DNA from: Merdimonas faecigallinarum
GTDB lineage: Bacteria; Bacillota; Clostridia; Lachnospirales; Lachnospiraceae
Assembly (NCBI GenBank): GCA_019119285.1
Contig: DWXJ01000033.1
Span: 1-16,466, forward strand
Direction: 5' to 3'
Length of the DNA stretch: 16,466 nt
Made by a program: the position numbers and the translations under genes. The notes beneath the pieces were generated by a model. That model was given only the letters and a program-made list of their open reading frames with translations. It was not told where the DNA came from and made no database searches. This document shows positions 1-5,651 of this stretch, piece after piece. Positions within the stretch are counted from its first letter, which is position 1. The number at the start of each line of letters is the position of its first letter.

Positions 1-1
1 C

Positions 2-397
2 GCAGAACTGCAAAGACTTTCGGAAGATTTACAACAGGTACTGGGCATGTTAAAATATAGGGGCAGAAGGAAGGAGCTGCAGGGATATATACAAAAGAAC
101 GAAAAGTATTTCAGCAGTGTAGATGCAGAGACTTATCAGGCGCTGTGCAGCTTTTTGAATATGGAAAAAGGGATAAAAGAGGTGGAAGCGATGCAGAAGG
201 AGGAGCGTGTGAATATGTGTCAGGCATTGGAAGAATGGTATCAGGATGCGTTAAAAGAAGGCAGAGAATCTGGACGCGGCGAAGGCATTGCCTTGGCTAA
301 AAAAGTTTTCCGTTTGTCAGCAGAAGGCCGGACAGAGGCCGAGATTGCAGCAGAGACTGGAATTTCGCCAGACGAGGTGCAGGAGATCCTGAGATAA
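2..397 (+). CDS. Rpn-family nuclease/transposase-like protein, C-terminal part
   Basis: The reading frame is open from base 2 and ends at TAA 395-397, so only the last 131 residues are in the window; the ATG at 47 is internal. The visible part resembles the C-terminal region of Rpn (recombination-promoting nuclease, PD-(D/E)XK) proteins, which are abundant in Lachnospiraceae. It has a coiled, charged segment, a YFSSVD motif, an ERVNMCQALEEW stretch, a Lys/Glu/Gly/Arg-rich run (KEGRESGRGEG) and a short HTH-like end (LSAEGRTEAEIAAETGIS). The nuclease core with its catalytic residues would lie to the left and cannot be checked. An intrinsic terminator follows 9 bases after the stop. Family assignment is by recognition of the C-terminal pattern only; whether the whole gene is intact is unknown. 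Confidence 0.65.
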   Translation, partial: AELQRLSEDLQQVLGMLKYRGRRKELQGYIQKNEKYFSSVDAETYQALCSFLNMEKGIKEVEAMQKEERVNMCQALEEWYQDALKEGRESGRGEGIALAKKVFRLSAEGRTEAEIAAETGISPDEVQEILR

Positions 398-405
398 AAT
401 ATACG

Positions 406-436
406 AAAGGCCGGGGAAAAATTCCCTGGTCTTTTT
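406..436 (+). terminator. Intrinsic terminator after the Rpn-like gene
   Basis: A 12-bp stem (407-418 pairing with 422-433, two G-U pairs) with an AAA loop ends in a T run at 432-436. It lies directly after the stop codon at 397. Confidence 0.85.
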
Positions 437-446
437 ATGGCAAATG

Positions 447-493
447 GTAAATGGGGACGGGGGATTTCTTAAAAATCCCCCGTCCCCGTTTAC
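447..493. repeat. REP-like long palindrome, element 1
   Basis: Arms 447-467 and 473-493 pair over 21 bp (one G-U) around the 5-base loop CTTAA. The core reads GGGGACGGGGGATTT and its complement, flanked by GTAAAT on the left and GTTTAC on the right, followed by GTAAATTT. It comes 10 bases after a complete terminator, so it is not needed to end the Rpn-like gene. The outer GTAAAT...GTTTAC and the GGGACG/CGTCCC start of the core recur in the palindrome at 5473-5548. I infer a dispersed REP-type repeat. Confidence 0.7.
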
Positions 494-593
494 GTAAATT
501 TTTTTGCGCAGGTTCCAAAGTGATTTGCTGGCAATTTGACAAAGGGTCTGGTATTCTGAAGGAAAGATAGTTTCTGAAAGGGAAGAATGCAGC

Positions 594-1127
594 ATGGGAA
601 AAGATGGAAATAGAGACAGCGCCGGCTCTCTTGGCGAGCGGTTGGTAGAGCTTCGGAAAAAACACGGATACAGTCAGCAGGAGATAGCAGACCGGTTATC
701 TGTTACCAGGCAGACCATCTCAAACTGGGAATGTGGCCAGGGAGCGCCTGCACTGGATAAAGCGGCGGAATTGGCGGCTATTTACCGGATCAGCCTGGAT
801 GAACTGGCAGGGCTTGCGGGGGAGAGGGAAGCGACGGGCGAAGACGCGCCGAAAGCGCCGGCCGTGGATCTTCATATTCTTAAGAAGCTGGAAGGGCGGC
901 GCTGCCAGCTGGAATTTACGGAAGAGAATACAATAGACGCCGTGATGGACGGCCTGCTAAATAATGCCAATGTCCGGATCCTGGAAGTGGGAGAGCGCCG
1001 GGTCAGGATCGAATATGAGAGAAAAAAGGAAGATGCCATGTTTCAAAAGGAAACGGTGGTGCGGGAAGTAGAGCATTCGATGATCATCGGTGCATCTTTT
1101 GTGGAAGAAAATGAAAAGGAGAACTGA
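594..1127 (+). CDS. XRE-family transcriptional regulator with unidentified C-terminal domain
   Basis: This 177-residue protein has a classical HTH_3 domain at about residues 13-70 (LRKKHGYSQQEIADRLSVTR, then QTISNWECGQGAP), so it should bind an operator as a dimer. An Ala/Glu-rich linker (71-90) leads to a C-terminal region (91-177) I do not recognise; it contains alternating hydrophobic strands such as NVRILEVGERRVRIEYERK and VVREVEHSMIIGASFVEE. The start is the ATG at 594, with AAGGGAAG at 578-585 as ribosome site. It ends 4 bases before a small membrane protein gene, so the two are probably translated from one message. Its target is unknown. A perfect TTGACA is present at 536-541 but no -10 box sits at a good distance. 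Confidence 0.85.
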   Translation: MGKDGNRDSAGSLGERLVELRKKHGYSQQEIADRLSVTRQTISNWECGQGAPALDKAAELAAIYRISLDELAGLAGEREATGEDAPKAPAVDLHILKKLEGRRCQLEFTEENTIDAVMDGLLNNANVRILEVGERRVRIEYERKKEDAMFQKETVVREVEHSMIIGASFVEENEKEN

Positions 1128-1131
1128 TACT

Positions 1132-1464
1132 ATGACAACTGCGTTGATGGTTTTGATGGTATTTTTGCTGGGATACGGGATATATTTTCTGTGTACGCAT
1201 TTGGAAAAGGAAGAGAAGGACGCGAAAAAAGCGGCGCAGAAGGACGAAAGTGGATGGTCGGAGATCCTCCCCGGGTATCTGGGACGGACCATCGAAGTTG
1301 TGGTGAAGGATCCCATGTTCGGGATCGGGGTGATCCACAGCCAGAAGGGTGTTTTGCGGGATCTGGACGATCAGTGGCTGGAAATGGTATGTGAAGAGAA
1401 AAAGAAGAAGATAATAAAGATCATCCGTCTGGATCAGATCAGCGGGGTCAAAGAGATCCTGTAA
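1132..1464 (+). CDS. Small membrane-anchored protein, unknown function
   Basis: The protein has 110 residues with one N-terminal membrane segment (residues 3-21, LMVLMVFLLGYGIYFL), a Lys/Glu-rich stalk (24-40), and a soluble domain from 45 to the end built of short beta-like stretches: GRTIEVVVKD, GIGVIHSQKGVLRDLDDQWL, and IIKIIRLDQISGVKEI. The soluble part has the G...V.V / G.L.D.DD.W / I..DQI rhythm seen in Sm-like or SH3-like barrels, but this is only an impression. The ATG at 1132 is chosen over the in-frame ATG at 1090 because AAAAGGAG at 1114-1121 is correctly placed for it and it avoids overlapping the regulator. It is likely co-expressed with the XRE gene; a membrane partner or sensor for that regulator is possible but unproven. 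Confidence 0.75.
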   Translation: MTTALMVLMVFLLGYGIYFLCTHLEKEEKDAKKAAQKDESGWSEILPGYLGRTIEVVVKDPMFGIGVIHSQKGVLRDLDDQWLEMVCEEKKKKIIKIIRLDQISGVKEIL

Positions 1465-1474
1465 ATTTTACCAG

Positions 1475-1499
1475 ACATTTGCATTTTCTCTGCAAATGT
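1475..1499. repeat. Perfect inverted repeat overlapping the tRNA promoter
   Basis: ACATTTGCA (1475-1483) and TGCAAATGT (1491-1499) are perfect 9-bp arms around a 7-base spacer. The repeat lies 10 bases after the stop of the small membrane protein and covers the -35 region of the tRNA-Gly promoter. No T run follows, so it is more operator-like than terminator-like. Confidence 0.6.
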
Positions 1500-1507
1500 A
1501 TTATAAT
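1478..1507 (+). promoter_or_regulatory. Promoter of tRNA-Gly
   Basis: A perfect TATAAT at 1502-1507 stands 9 bases before the mature tRNA 5' end. The -35 element is weak: TTTGCA at 1478-1483 (18-base spacer) or TTGCAT at 1479-1484 (17-base spacer). Confidence 0.65.
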
Positions 1508-1516
1508 GACTTTCAT

Positions 1517-1587
1517 GCAGATGTAGTTCATCGGTAGAACACCAGCTTCCCAAGCTGGGGAGGCGGGTTCGACTCCCGTCATCTGCT
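1517..1587 (+). tRNA. tRNA-Gly (anticodon CCC)
   Basis: A full cloverleaf can be drawn. Acceptor stem GCAGATG (1517-1523) pairs with CATCTGC (1580-1586). D stem GTTC/GAAC is at 1526-1529 and 1537-1540. Anticodon stem CCAGC/GCTGG encloses loop TTCCCAA with CCC at 1549-1551, reading GGG codons. T stem GCGGG/CCCGT encloses TTCGACT. The discriminator base is T1587 and the 3' CCA is not encoded. Length is 71 nt, normal for tRNA-Gly. It stands alone, with its own promoter and terminator. Confidence 0.95.
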
Positions 1588-1593
1588 TGAAAA

Positions 1594-1634
1594 GAGCCGG
1601 AGGCATTGAAGAATCAATGTTTCCGGCTTATTTT
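1594..1634. terminator. Bidirectional intrinsic terminator
   Basis: A 15-bp stem (1595-1609 with 1614-1628, two G-U pairs) around loop AGAA is followed by TTATTTT on the plus strand. On the minus strand the same stem is followed by CTCTTTT. It can therefore end both the tRNA-Gly transcript and the convergent small gene at 1658-1921. Confidence 0.85.
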
Positions 1635-1657
1635 GATATGGAAAATCCTACAGGCGC

Positions 1658-1921
1658 TTACTCTTCAATTACCTGGATCTCCAGATAGTCAAAATCAATG
1701 GAATCTACAAAATGGTCCTGGGTAAACCGGGCTTTTGCGTGCCGCTGGAATTCCTCGATGGTAGAGTCCAGCCAGATGGGCTTGCTTAAGTCAAACTGAT
1801 AGCAGATCTCATCCAGCGCGTGAAAGATTTTATGAGTCCGGGTATCGCTGGAATCATCACAGATGACGGTGTCCCGGACCAGTCGGTTGTCTTTGAATTC
1901 TTTTCCCCATAAACGAAACAT
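1658..1921 (-). CDS. Small conserved-looking protein of unknown function
   Basis: An 87-residue acidic protein beginning MFRLWGKEFKDNRLVRDTVI and ending in DSIDFDYLEIQVIEE. I see no membrane segment, signal peptide or known catalytic motif; the pattern resembles a short hypothetical protein common in Lachnospiraceae, with no function known to me. The call as a real gene rests on a very strong ribosome site (GGAGGAGG just upstream of the ATG on the minus strand), a good promoter at 1978-2006, and the bidirectional terminator just beyond its stop. It converges on tRNA-Gly and diverges from the PfoR-like gene. Confidence 0.8.
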   Translation of the reverse strand: MFRLWGKEFKDNRLVRDTVICDDSSDTRTHKIFHALDEICYQFDLSKPIWLDSTIEEFQRHAKARFTQDHFVDSIDFDYLEIQVIEE

Positions 1922-1977
1922 ATGCTTCCTCCTCCGGCCGGGCGGCCTGCGGGCGCAGGATATTTCCCGGTAAGGAT

Positions 1978-2006
1978 AGTATAGAAATTTTAAGCAGGCC
2001 TGTAAA
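1978..2006 (-). promoter_or_regulatory. Promoter of the 87-residue protein gene
   Basis: On the minus strand TTTACA (2006-2001, 5 of 6 to consensus) and TATACT (1983-1978, 5 of 6) are separated by exactly 17 bases, and the start codon lies about 57 bases downstream. Confidence 0.7.
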
Positions 2007-2021
2007 GACCCAAAATATTTC

Positions 2022-2050
2022 TTTACTTCTTCGGGGCCTTGTGATACACT
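2022..2050 (+). promoter_or_regulatory. Promoter of the PfoR-like gene
   Basis: TTTACT (2022-2027), a 17-base spacer and TACACT (2045-2050), preceded by the extended -10 dinucleotide TG at 2042-2043. It is divergent from the promoter at 1978-2006; the two -35 boxes are 15 bases apart, so a single regulator could touch both. Confidence 0.5.
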
Positions 2051-2107
2051 TTTTCAGGTGACAAGACACATGTAAACTATTGCTGTAAAGAATGAGGAGA
2101 AAATGAA

Positions 2108-3175
2108 ATGGAAAGACTGAAGAAAGCATTGGACCGTTTTTTTATTGACGGATTGAGCGCCATGGCCCACGGGCTGTTCGCGACTCTGATCATCGGCACG
2201 ATCATTCAGCAGATCGGGACGCTGATCGGCGGACCGGCGGGAGATATGATCTATGCGCTTGGAAAAGTGGCAGCCTCTCTTACGGGAGCCGGGATCGGCG
2301 CGGCTGTGGCCTATAAATTCAAGGAATCGCCGCTGGTGGTAGTGTCTGCCTCCGCGGCCGGTATGATCGGAGCATTTGCAAGCAACCTGCTGTCCGGCAC
2401 GGTACTGGCAGAAGGGGGCGCTATGGTTTACGCAGGGCCGGGGGAACCGCTGGGCGCATTTCTGGCCGCTTACATCGGCATCTTTTTCGGACACCTGGTG
2501 TCCGGCCGTACAAAGATCGATATCCTGGTGACGCCTCTGGTTTCCATCGGCACCGGCGGGGCGGCCGGACTGATCCTGGGACCGCCCATTTCCGGTTTTA
2601 TGGCCTGGCTGGGGTCTCTGATCAACTGGGGCACCGAGCAGCAGCCTTTCCTGATGGGCGTGGTCGTATCCGTATTGATGGGCATGATCCTGACGCTTCC
2701 CATCAGCTCGGCGGCGCTGGGTGTTATTTTAAATCTGTCCGGCCTGGCGGCGGGCGCGGCTACCGTAGGATGCTGCTGCAACATGGTAGGCTTTGCTGTG
2801 GCCAGCTACCGGGAAAATAAAGTGGGCGGCCTTCTGGCCCAGGGCATCGGCACGTCCATGCTGCAGGTGCCGAATATCGTGCGTAAGCCGGTGATCTGGC
2901 TGCCGGCCATCATTTCCAGCGCTATCCTGGGCCCGGTGGGCACGATGGTGTTCCATATGACCAGCAACGCCACCGGCTCCGGTATGGGAACCGCAGGGCT
3001 GGTGGGCCAGATCATGACCTGGCAGGTGATGACGCAGACAGAAGACCCGGTCGTGGTGCTTCTTAAGATCCTTGTGATCCAGTTTATTCTGCCTGCCGCG
3101 ATCAGCCTTGGCGTGTCCGAATATATGCGGAAGAAAAAATGGATCCGCTTCGGAGATATGAAACTGGAATTTTAG
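2108..3175 (+). CDS. PfoR/PTS_EIIC_2-family integral membrane protein
   Basis: This 355-residue, very hydrophobic protein has about eight to ten membrane segments rich in Gly/Ala (for example LTGAGIGAAVAYKF, SASAAGMIGAFASNLLSG, ILTLPISSAALGVILNLSGL). It matches the PTS_EIIC_2 family, which includes PfoR, a membrane protein described as a regulator of perfringolysin O in Clostridium perfringens. The family resembles the IIC channel of sugar phosphotransferase systems, but no IIA or IIB domain is present here or next door, so sugar phosphorylation cannot be inferred; transport of an unknown solute or a regulatory role are both open. GAGGAG at 2094-2099 supports the ATG at 2108. A conspicuous GCCCNMVGFAVASYREN stretch lies near residues 221-238. 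The gene seems monocistronic. Confidence 0.8.
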   Translation: MERLKKALDRFFIDGLSAMAHGLFATLIIGTIIQQIGTLIGGPAGDMIYALGKVAASLTGAGIGAAVAYKFKESPLVVVSASAAGMIGAFASNLLSGTVLAEGGAMVYAGPGEPLGAFLAAYIGIFFGHLVSGRTKIDILVTPLVSIGTGGAAGLILGPPISGFMAWLGSLINWGTEQQPFLMGVVVSVLMGMILTLPISSAALGVILNLSGLAAGAATVGCCCNMVGFAVASYRENKVGGLLAQGIGTSMLQVPNIVRKPVIWLPAIISSAILGPVGTMVFHMTSNATGSGMGTAGLVGQIMTWQVMTQTEDPVVVLLKILVIQFILPAAISLGVSEYMRKKKWIRFGDMKLEF

Positions 3176-3178
3176 TGC

Positions 3179-3207
3179 TATACATTTTTCCCGCTTCTGC
3201 TTATAAT
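3179..3207 (+). promoter_or_regulatory. Promoter of cobO
   Basis: TATACA (3179-3184), 17-base spacer, and perfect TATAAT (3202-3207). It starts 3 bases after the PfoR-like stop codon. Confidence 0.55.
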
Positions 3208-3244
3208 AGATTTTGGCAAGAGAGAAAAAAGCGGAGGGATCGAT

Positions 3245-3769
3245 ATGTTAGGAACCGGAAAAATTCATTTATATTATGGAGACGGCAAGGGAAAGACGAC
3301 GGCGGCTGTGGGACAGGTGGTCCGGGCGGCGGGCGCGGGACTTCGCGTGCTGGTGTTCCAGTTCCTGAAGGACAACGGGTCCAGTGAACGAAAGATCCTG
3401 GAGGAGCTGCCGGGAGTGACCTGCCTGCCTGGCAGGGAGCCGGTGAAGTTTGTAAGCCGCATGAACGGCCCGGAGCGCGCCGAAATGCGTCATTACAACA
3501 ATAAGGCGCTGGATGAGATCGTTAAGTTCTGCGCGCCCTTTGACGTGCTGCTCCTGGACGAAGCCCTCTGCGCCGTCCAGCTGGGGGTGCTGAGTGAGGA
3601 GAAACTGCTCAGTTTCCTGAAGCACAAACCCAGGGGCCTGGAGGTGCTTCTTACCGGCCATGAAGCCTCGGAAGCCATGCTGGAGGCGGCGGATTACGCC
3701 ACTATGCTGACCAAGATCAAACATCCCTATGATAAGGGCGTGACTGCCAGGGAAGGCATAGAATATTAG
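3245..3769 (+). CDS. cobO: Cob(I)yrinic acid a,c-diamide adenosyltransferase
   Basis: The 174-residue protein is a CobA/CobO/BtuR-type ATP:corrinoid adenosyltransferase, which transfers the adenosyl group of ATP to Co(I) of the corrin ring to make the coenzyme form of B12. The nucleotide-binding loop GDGKGKTTA is at residues 12-20, a Walker-B-like VLLLDE at 101-106, LLTGHEA from 135, and the family's C-terminal signature KHPYDKGVTAREGIEY at 159-174. Length is typical of the short clostridial form. GGAGGG at 3233-3238 precedes the ATG. No other cobalamin gene is nearby, so it may serve salvage of imported corrinoids rather than de novo synthesis; that part is inference. The 37 bases between promoter and start leave no room for a cobalamin riboswitch. 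Confidence 0.9.
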   Translation: MLGTGKIHLYYGDGKGKTTAAVGQVVRAAGAGLRVLVFQFLKDNGSSERKILEELPGVTCLPGREPVKFVSRMNGPERAEMRHYNNKALDEIVKFCAPFDVLLLDEALCAVQLGVLSEEKLLSFLKHKPRGLEVLLTGHEASEAMLEAADYATMLTKIKHPYDKGVTAREGIEY

Positions 3770-3806
3770 GGCGGGAAGGAAATTTTATTAAATATACGTG
3801 AAATTT

Positions 3807-3835
3807 ATGACATGCATTTTCCCATATGATATACT
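3807..3835 (+). promoter_or_regulatory. Promoter of the relQ-yitT pair
   Basis: ATGACA (3807-3812, 5 of 6), a 17-base spacer and TATACT (3830-3835) with the extended -10 TGA directly before it. This is one of the best promoter matches in the window. Confidence 0.75.
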
Positions 3836-3882
3836 AGTAATAATGGAATACGCTCTTCGCGAAAAGAGAGGAGAGAGGACAA

Positions 3883-4584
3883 GTGAGTTTGGAAAATGCA
3901 ATCAAAAATTACGAAGATGTGGACAGCTGGAAGACGATCATGTTTCTGTACACATCTGCCCTGAAAGAGGTGGGCACAAAGCTGGAGATCCTGAACGATG
4001 AGTTTCAGCATGTGCACCAGTACAATCCGATCGAGCACATCAAGACGCGTGTCAAGACGCCGGAGAGTATCGTAAAGAAATTAAGAAAAAACGGATATGA
4101 GATTTCCATAGAAAATATGGTGAAATACGTCAACGATATTGCCGGGGTGCGGCTGATCTGCTCCTTTACCTCAGACATTTACCGGCTGGCGGAGATGATC
4201 GGAAACCAGAGCGACTTAAAAGTGCTGTCCATCAAGGACTATATCAAGAACCCCAAGGAAAGCGGGTATAAGAGTTATCATATGCTGGTGTCCGTGCCCA
4301 TTTATCTGTCAGACAGTGTGGTGGACACCAAGGTGGAGATCCAGATCCGGACCATCGCCATGGACTTCTGGGCCAGTCTGGAGCACAAGATCTATTATAA
4401 ATTCGAAGGAAACGCGCCGGAGTACATCAGCCGCGACCTGCGGGAATGTGCGGAAATGGTGTCTTCGCTGGATGAAAAAATGCTGTCTCTGAATGAAGCG
4501 ATCCAGAAATGTCTGGAAGAGCAGGAGGCGGAAAAGAAGAAACTGCGGAAAAGAGGAAGGTATCAGACATGTGGGGGAAATTAG
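3883..4584 (+). CDS. relQ: Small alarmone synthetase (GTP pyrophosphokinase), RelQ type
   Basis: A 233-residue single-domain (p)ppGpp synthetase that would transfer pyrophosphate from ATP to GDP or GTP. The RelA/SpoT synthetase motifs are in order: RVKTPESIVKKL (56-67), DIAGVR (85-90), DYIKNPKESGYKSYH (119-133), VEIQIRT (151-157) and FWASLEHKIYYK (162-173). There is no HD hydrolase domain, TGS or ACT domain, so it is a small alarmone synthetase; length and absence of other domains fit RelQ/SAS1 better than the long Rel. Translation starts at GTG 3883 behind GAGAGGAGAGAGG (3866-3878). The C-terminal 25 residues are Glu/Lys-rich. The next gene starts 16 bases before its stop, implying coupling. 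RelQ or RelP cannot be distinguished securely by eye. Confidence 0.9.
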   Translation: MSLENAIKNYEDVDSWKTIMFLYTSALKEVGTKLEILNDEFQHVHQYNPIEHIKTRVKTPESIVKKLRKNGYEISIENMVKYVNDIAGVRLICSFTSDIYRLAEMIGNQSDLKVLSIKDYIKNPKESGYKSYHMLVSVPIYLSDSVVDTKVEIQIRTIAMDFWASLEHKIYYKFEGNAPEYISRDLRECAEMVSSLDEKMLSLNEAIQKCLEEQEAEKKKLRKRGRYQTCGGN

Positions 4585-5456
4585 ACGCTAAGAAAAAGAC
4601 CGGGCTGATCCAGGCATTGTATTCACTGGTGGGAAGCCTGCTATTTGCACTGGGAGTCAATCTGATCATCGTACCCTTAAGCCTCTACAACGGAGGGTTT
4701 ATGGGTCTCGCACAGTTGATCCGGACATTTATCGTAGATTTTCTGCATGTACCTGTGCCGGCGGGAACCGACCTTGCCGGTACCATTTATTTCATCATGA
4801 ATATCCCGCTGTTTTATCTGGGATACCGGGTCATGGGAAGGCCGTTCGCACTGAAAACTCTGGTGACCGTAGCCATCCAGAGTATTTTTATGATGCTGGT
4901 GCCGATCCCGGCCGAGCCCATCATCAGCGATTACCTGACCGCCTGTATCACCGGCGGTATAGTGGCAGGAACCGGAACCGGCCTGATCTTAAGAGGCAGG
5001 AGCTCCGGCGGCGGACAGGACATCATCGGCGTATGCTGTTCCAAGAAATGGCCTAACTTCAGTGTGGGCAAGATCAACATTCTGATGAACTTTCTGGTAT
5101 ACGGCATCTGCCTCTTCCTATTTAATATAGAAATCGTAGTGTACTCCCTGATCTACGCGACGGTACTCTCCATCGCCATCGACCGGGTACACATCCAGAA
5201 TATCAACACCAGCGTCATGATCTTCACCAAGAAGACCGGCATCTCCAAAGCAATCATGGAGCAGACCGGCCGGGGCGTCACCAACTGGGATGGAGAAGGC
5301 GCATACACCAACAAAACATCCTATATCCTCTTCGTTATGATCTCCAAGTACGAAGTCAATCAGATCAAGCAGATCGTACACAGCATCGATCCCCATGCAT
5401 TCATGATCTTTACCGAAGGATGCTCGGTGGACGGCAACTTCGAAAAGCGGCTGTGA
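4569..5456 (+). CDS. YitT-family membrane protein (DUF161 + DUF2179)
   Basis: The 295-residue protein has an N-terminal integral membrane region of about five or six segments (residues 14-205) containing the family signature RSSGGGQDIIG (144-154). A soluble C-terminal DUF2179 domain follows (about 207-290; MIFTKKTGISKAIMEQTGRG, then SYILFVMISKYE). YitT proteins have no settled biochemical function. The ATG at 4569 is chosen over the in-frame ATG at 4509 because GAGGAAGG at 4552-4559 is well placed for it and the longer form would add a low-complexity charged tail. It overlaps the alarmone synthetase gene by 16 bases, so the two should be co-expressed. A REP-like palindrome follows and may act as terminator. 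Confidence 0.88.
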   Translation: MWGKLDAKKKTGLIQALYSLVGSLLFALGVNLIIVPLSLYNGGFMGLAQLIRTFIVDFLHVPVPAGTDLAGTIYFIMNIPLFYLGYRVMGRPFALKTLVTVAIQSIFMMLVPIPAEPIISDYLTACITGGIVAGTGTGLILRGRSSGGGQDIIGVCCSKKWPNFSVGKINILMNFLVYGICLFLFNIEIVVYSLIYATVLSIAIDRVHIQNINTSVMIFTKKTGISKAIMEQTGRGVTNWDGEGAYTNKTSYILFVMISKYEVNQIKQIVHSIDPHAFMIFTEGCSVDGNFEKRL

Positions 5457-5464
5457 TTCATTTG

Positions 5465-5500
5465 GGTACAGGGTAAAATTCAAAAAGGTACAGGGCAAAA
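5465..5500 (+). repeat. Tandem repeat GGTACAGGG(T/C)AAAA, period 22
   Basis: Unit 1 at 5465-5478 and unit 2 at 5487-5500 match at 13 of 14 bases. They begin 9 bases after the YitT stop and lead directly into the palindrome at 5508-5542, so they may be part of the same repeat element. Confidence 0.6.
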
Positions 5501-5548
5501 CGCAATTTGGGACGTAGACCTTTGCAAAAGGTCTACGTCCCATTTTAC
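5473..5548. repeat. REP-like long palindrome, element 2
   Basis: Arms 5508-5523 and 5527-5542 form a perfect 16-bp stem around a GCA loop; the arm is TGGGACGTAGACCTTT. An outer pair GTAAAAT (5473-5479) and ATTTTAC (5542-5548) frames it. Following bases ATAAATTT resemble GTAAATTT after element 1, and both cores begin GGGACG. The stem followed by ATTTTA could end yitT transcription, but the element as a whole looks like a member of the same repeat family as 447-493. Confidence 0.7.
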
Positions 5549-5598
5549 ATAAATTTAACATTCAGCCCGTTTCAGATTTTACATTCCTTTCGTATGAT
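5544..5598 (+). promoter_or_regulatory. Candidate PhoP boxes and promoter of the pst operon
   Basis: Three TTWACA hexamers occur before pstS: TTTACA 5544-5549, TTAACA 5555-5560 (11 bases on), and TTTACA 5578-5583 (23 further). A -10 element TATGAT is at 5593-5598 with no good -35 box, as expected for an activator-dependent promoter. Known Bacillus-type PhoP boxes are TT(A/T/C)ACA-like direct repeats about 11 bases apart. The first hexamer overlaps the end of REP-like element 2. Confidence 0.5.
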
Positions 5599-5651
5599 GT
5601 GACTTGTGAAGAAGCTAAACAAATTCTAAAACGACAAAGGAGATTAGGATT

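Noticed and set aside
1090..1464. Longer form of the small membrane protein starting at 1090
   Set aside because: It would overlap the XRE gene by 38 bases and place charged residues before the membrane segment; the ribosome site fits ATG 1132.
3191..3234. CCGCTT/AAGCGG pairing before cobO
   Set aside because: Six base pairs across a 32-base loop are not convincing as a regulatory hairpin.
3176..3244. Cobalamin riboswitch before cobO
   Set aside because: Only 69 bases separate the genes and no B12-box-like structure is seen.
4509..5456. Longer YitT form starting at 4509
   Set aside because: The extra 20 residues lie within relQ coding sequence and lack a ribosome site; ATG 4569 is well supported.
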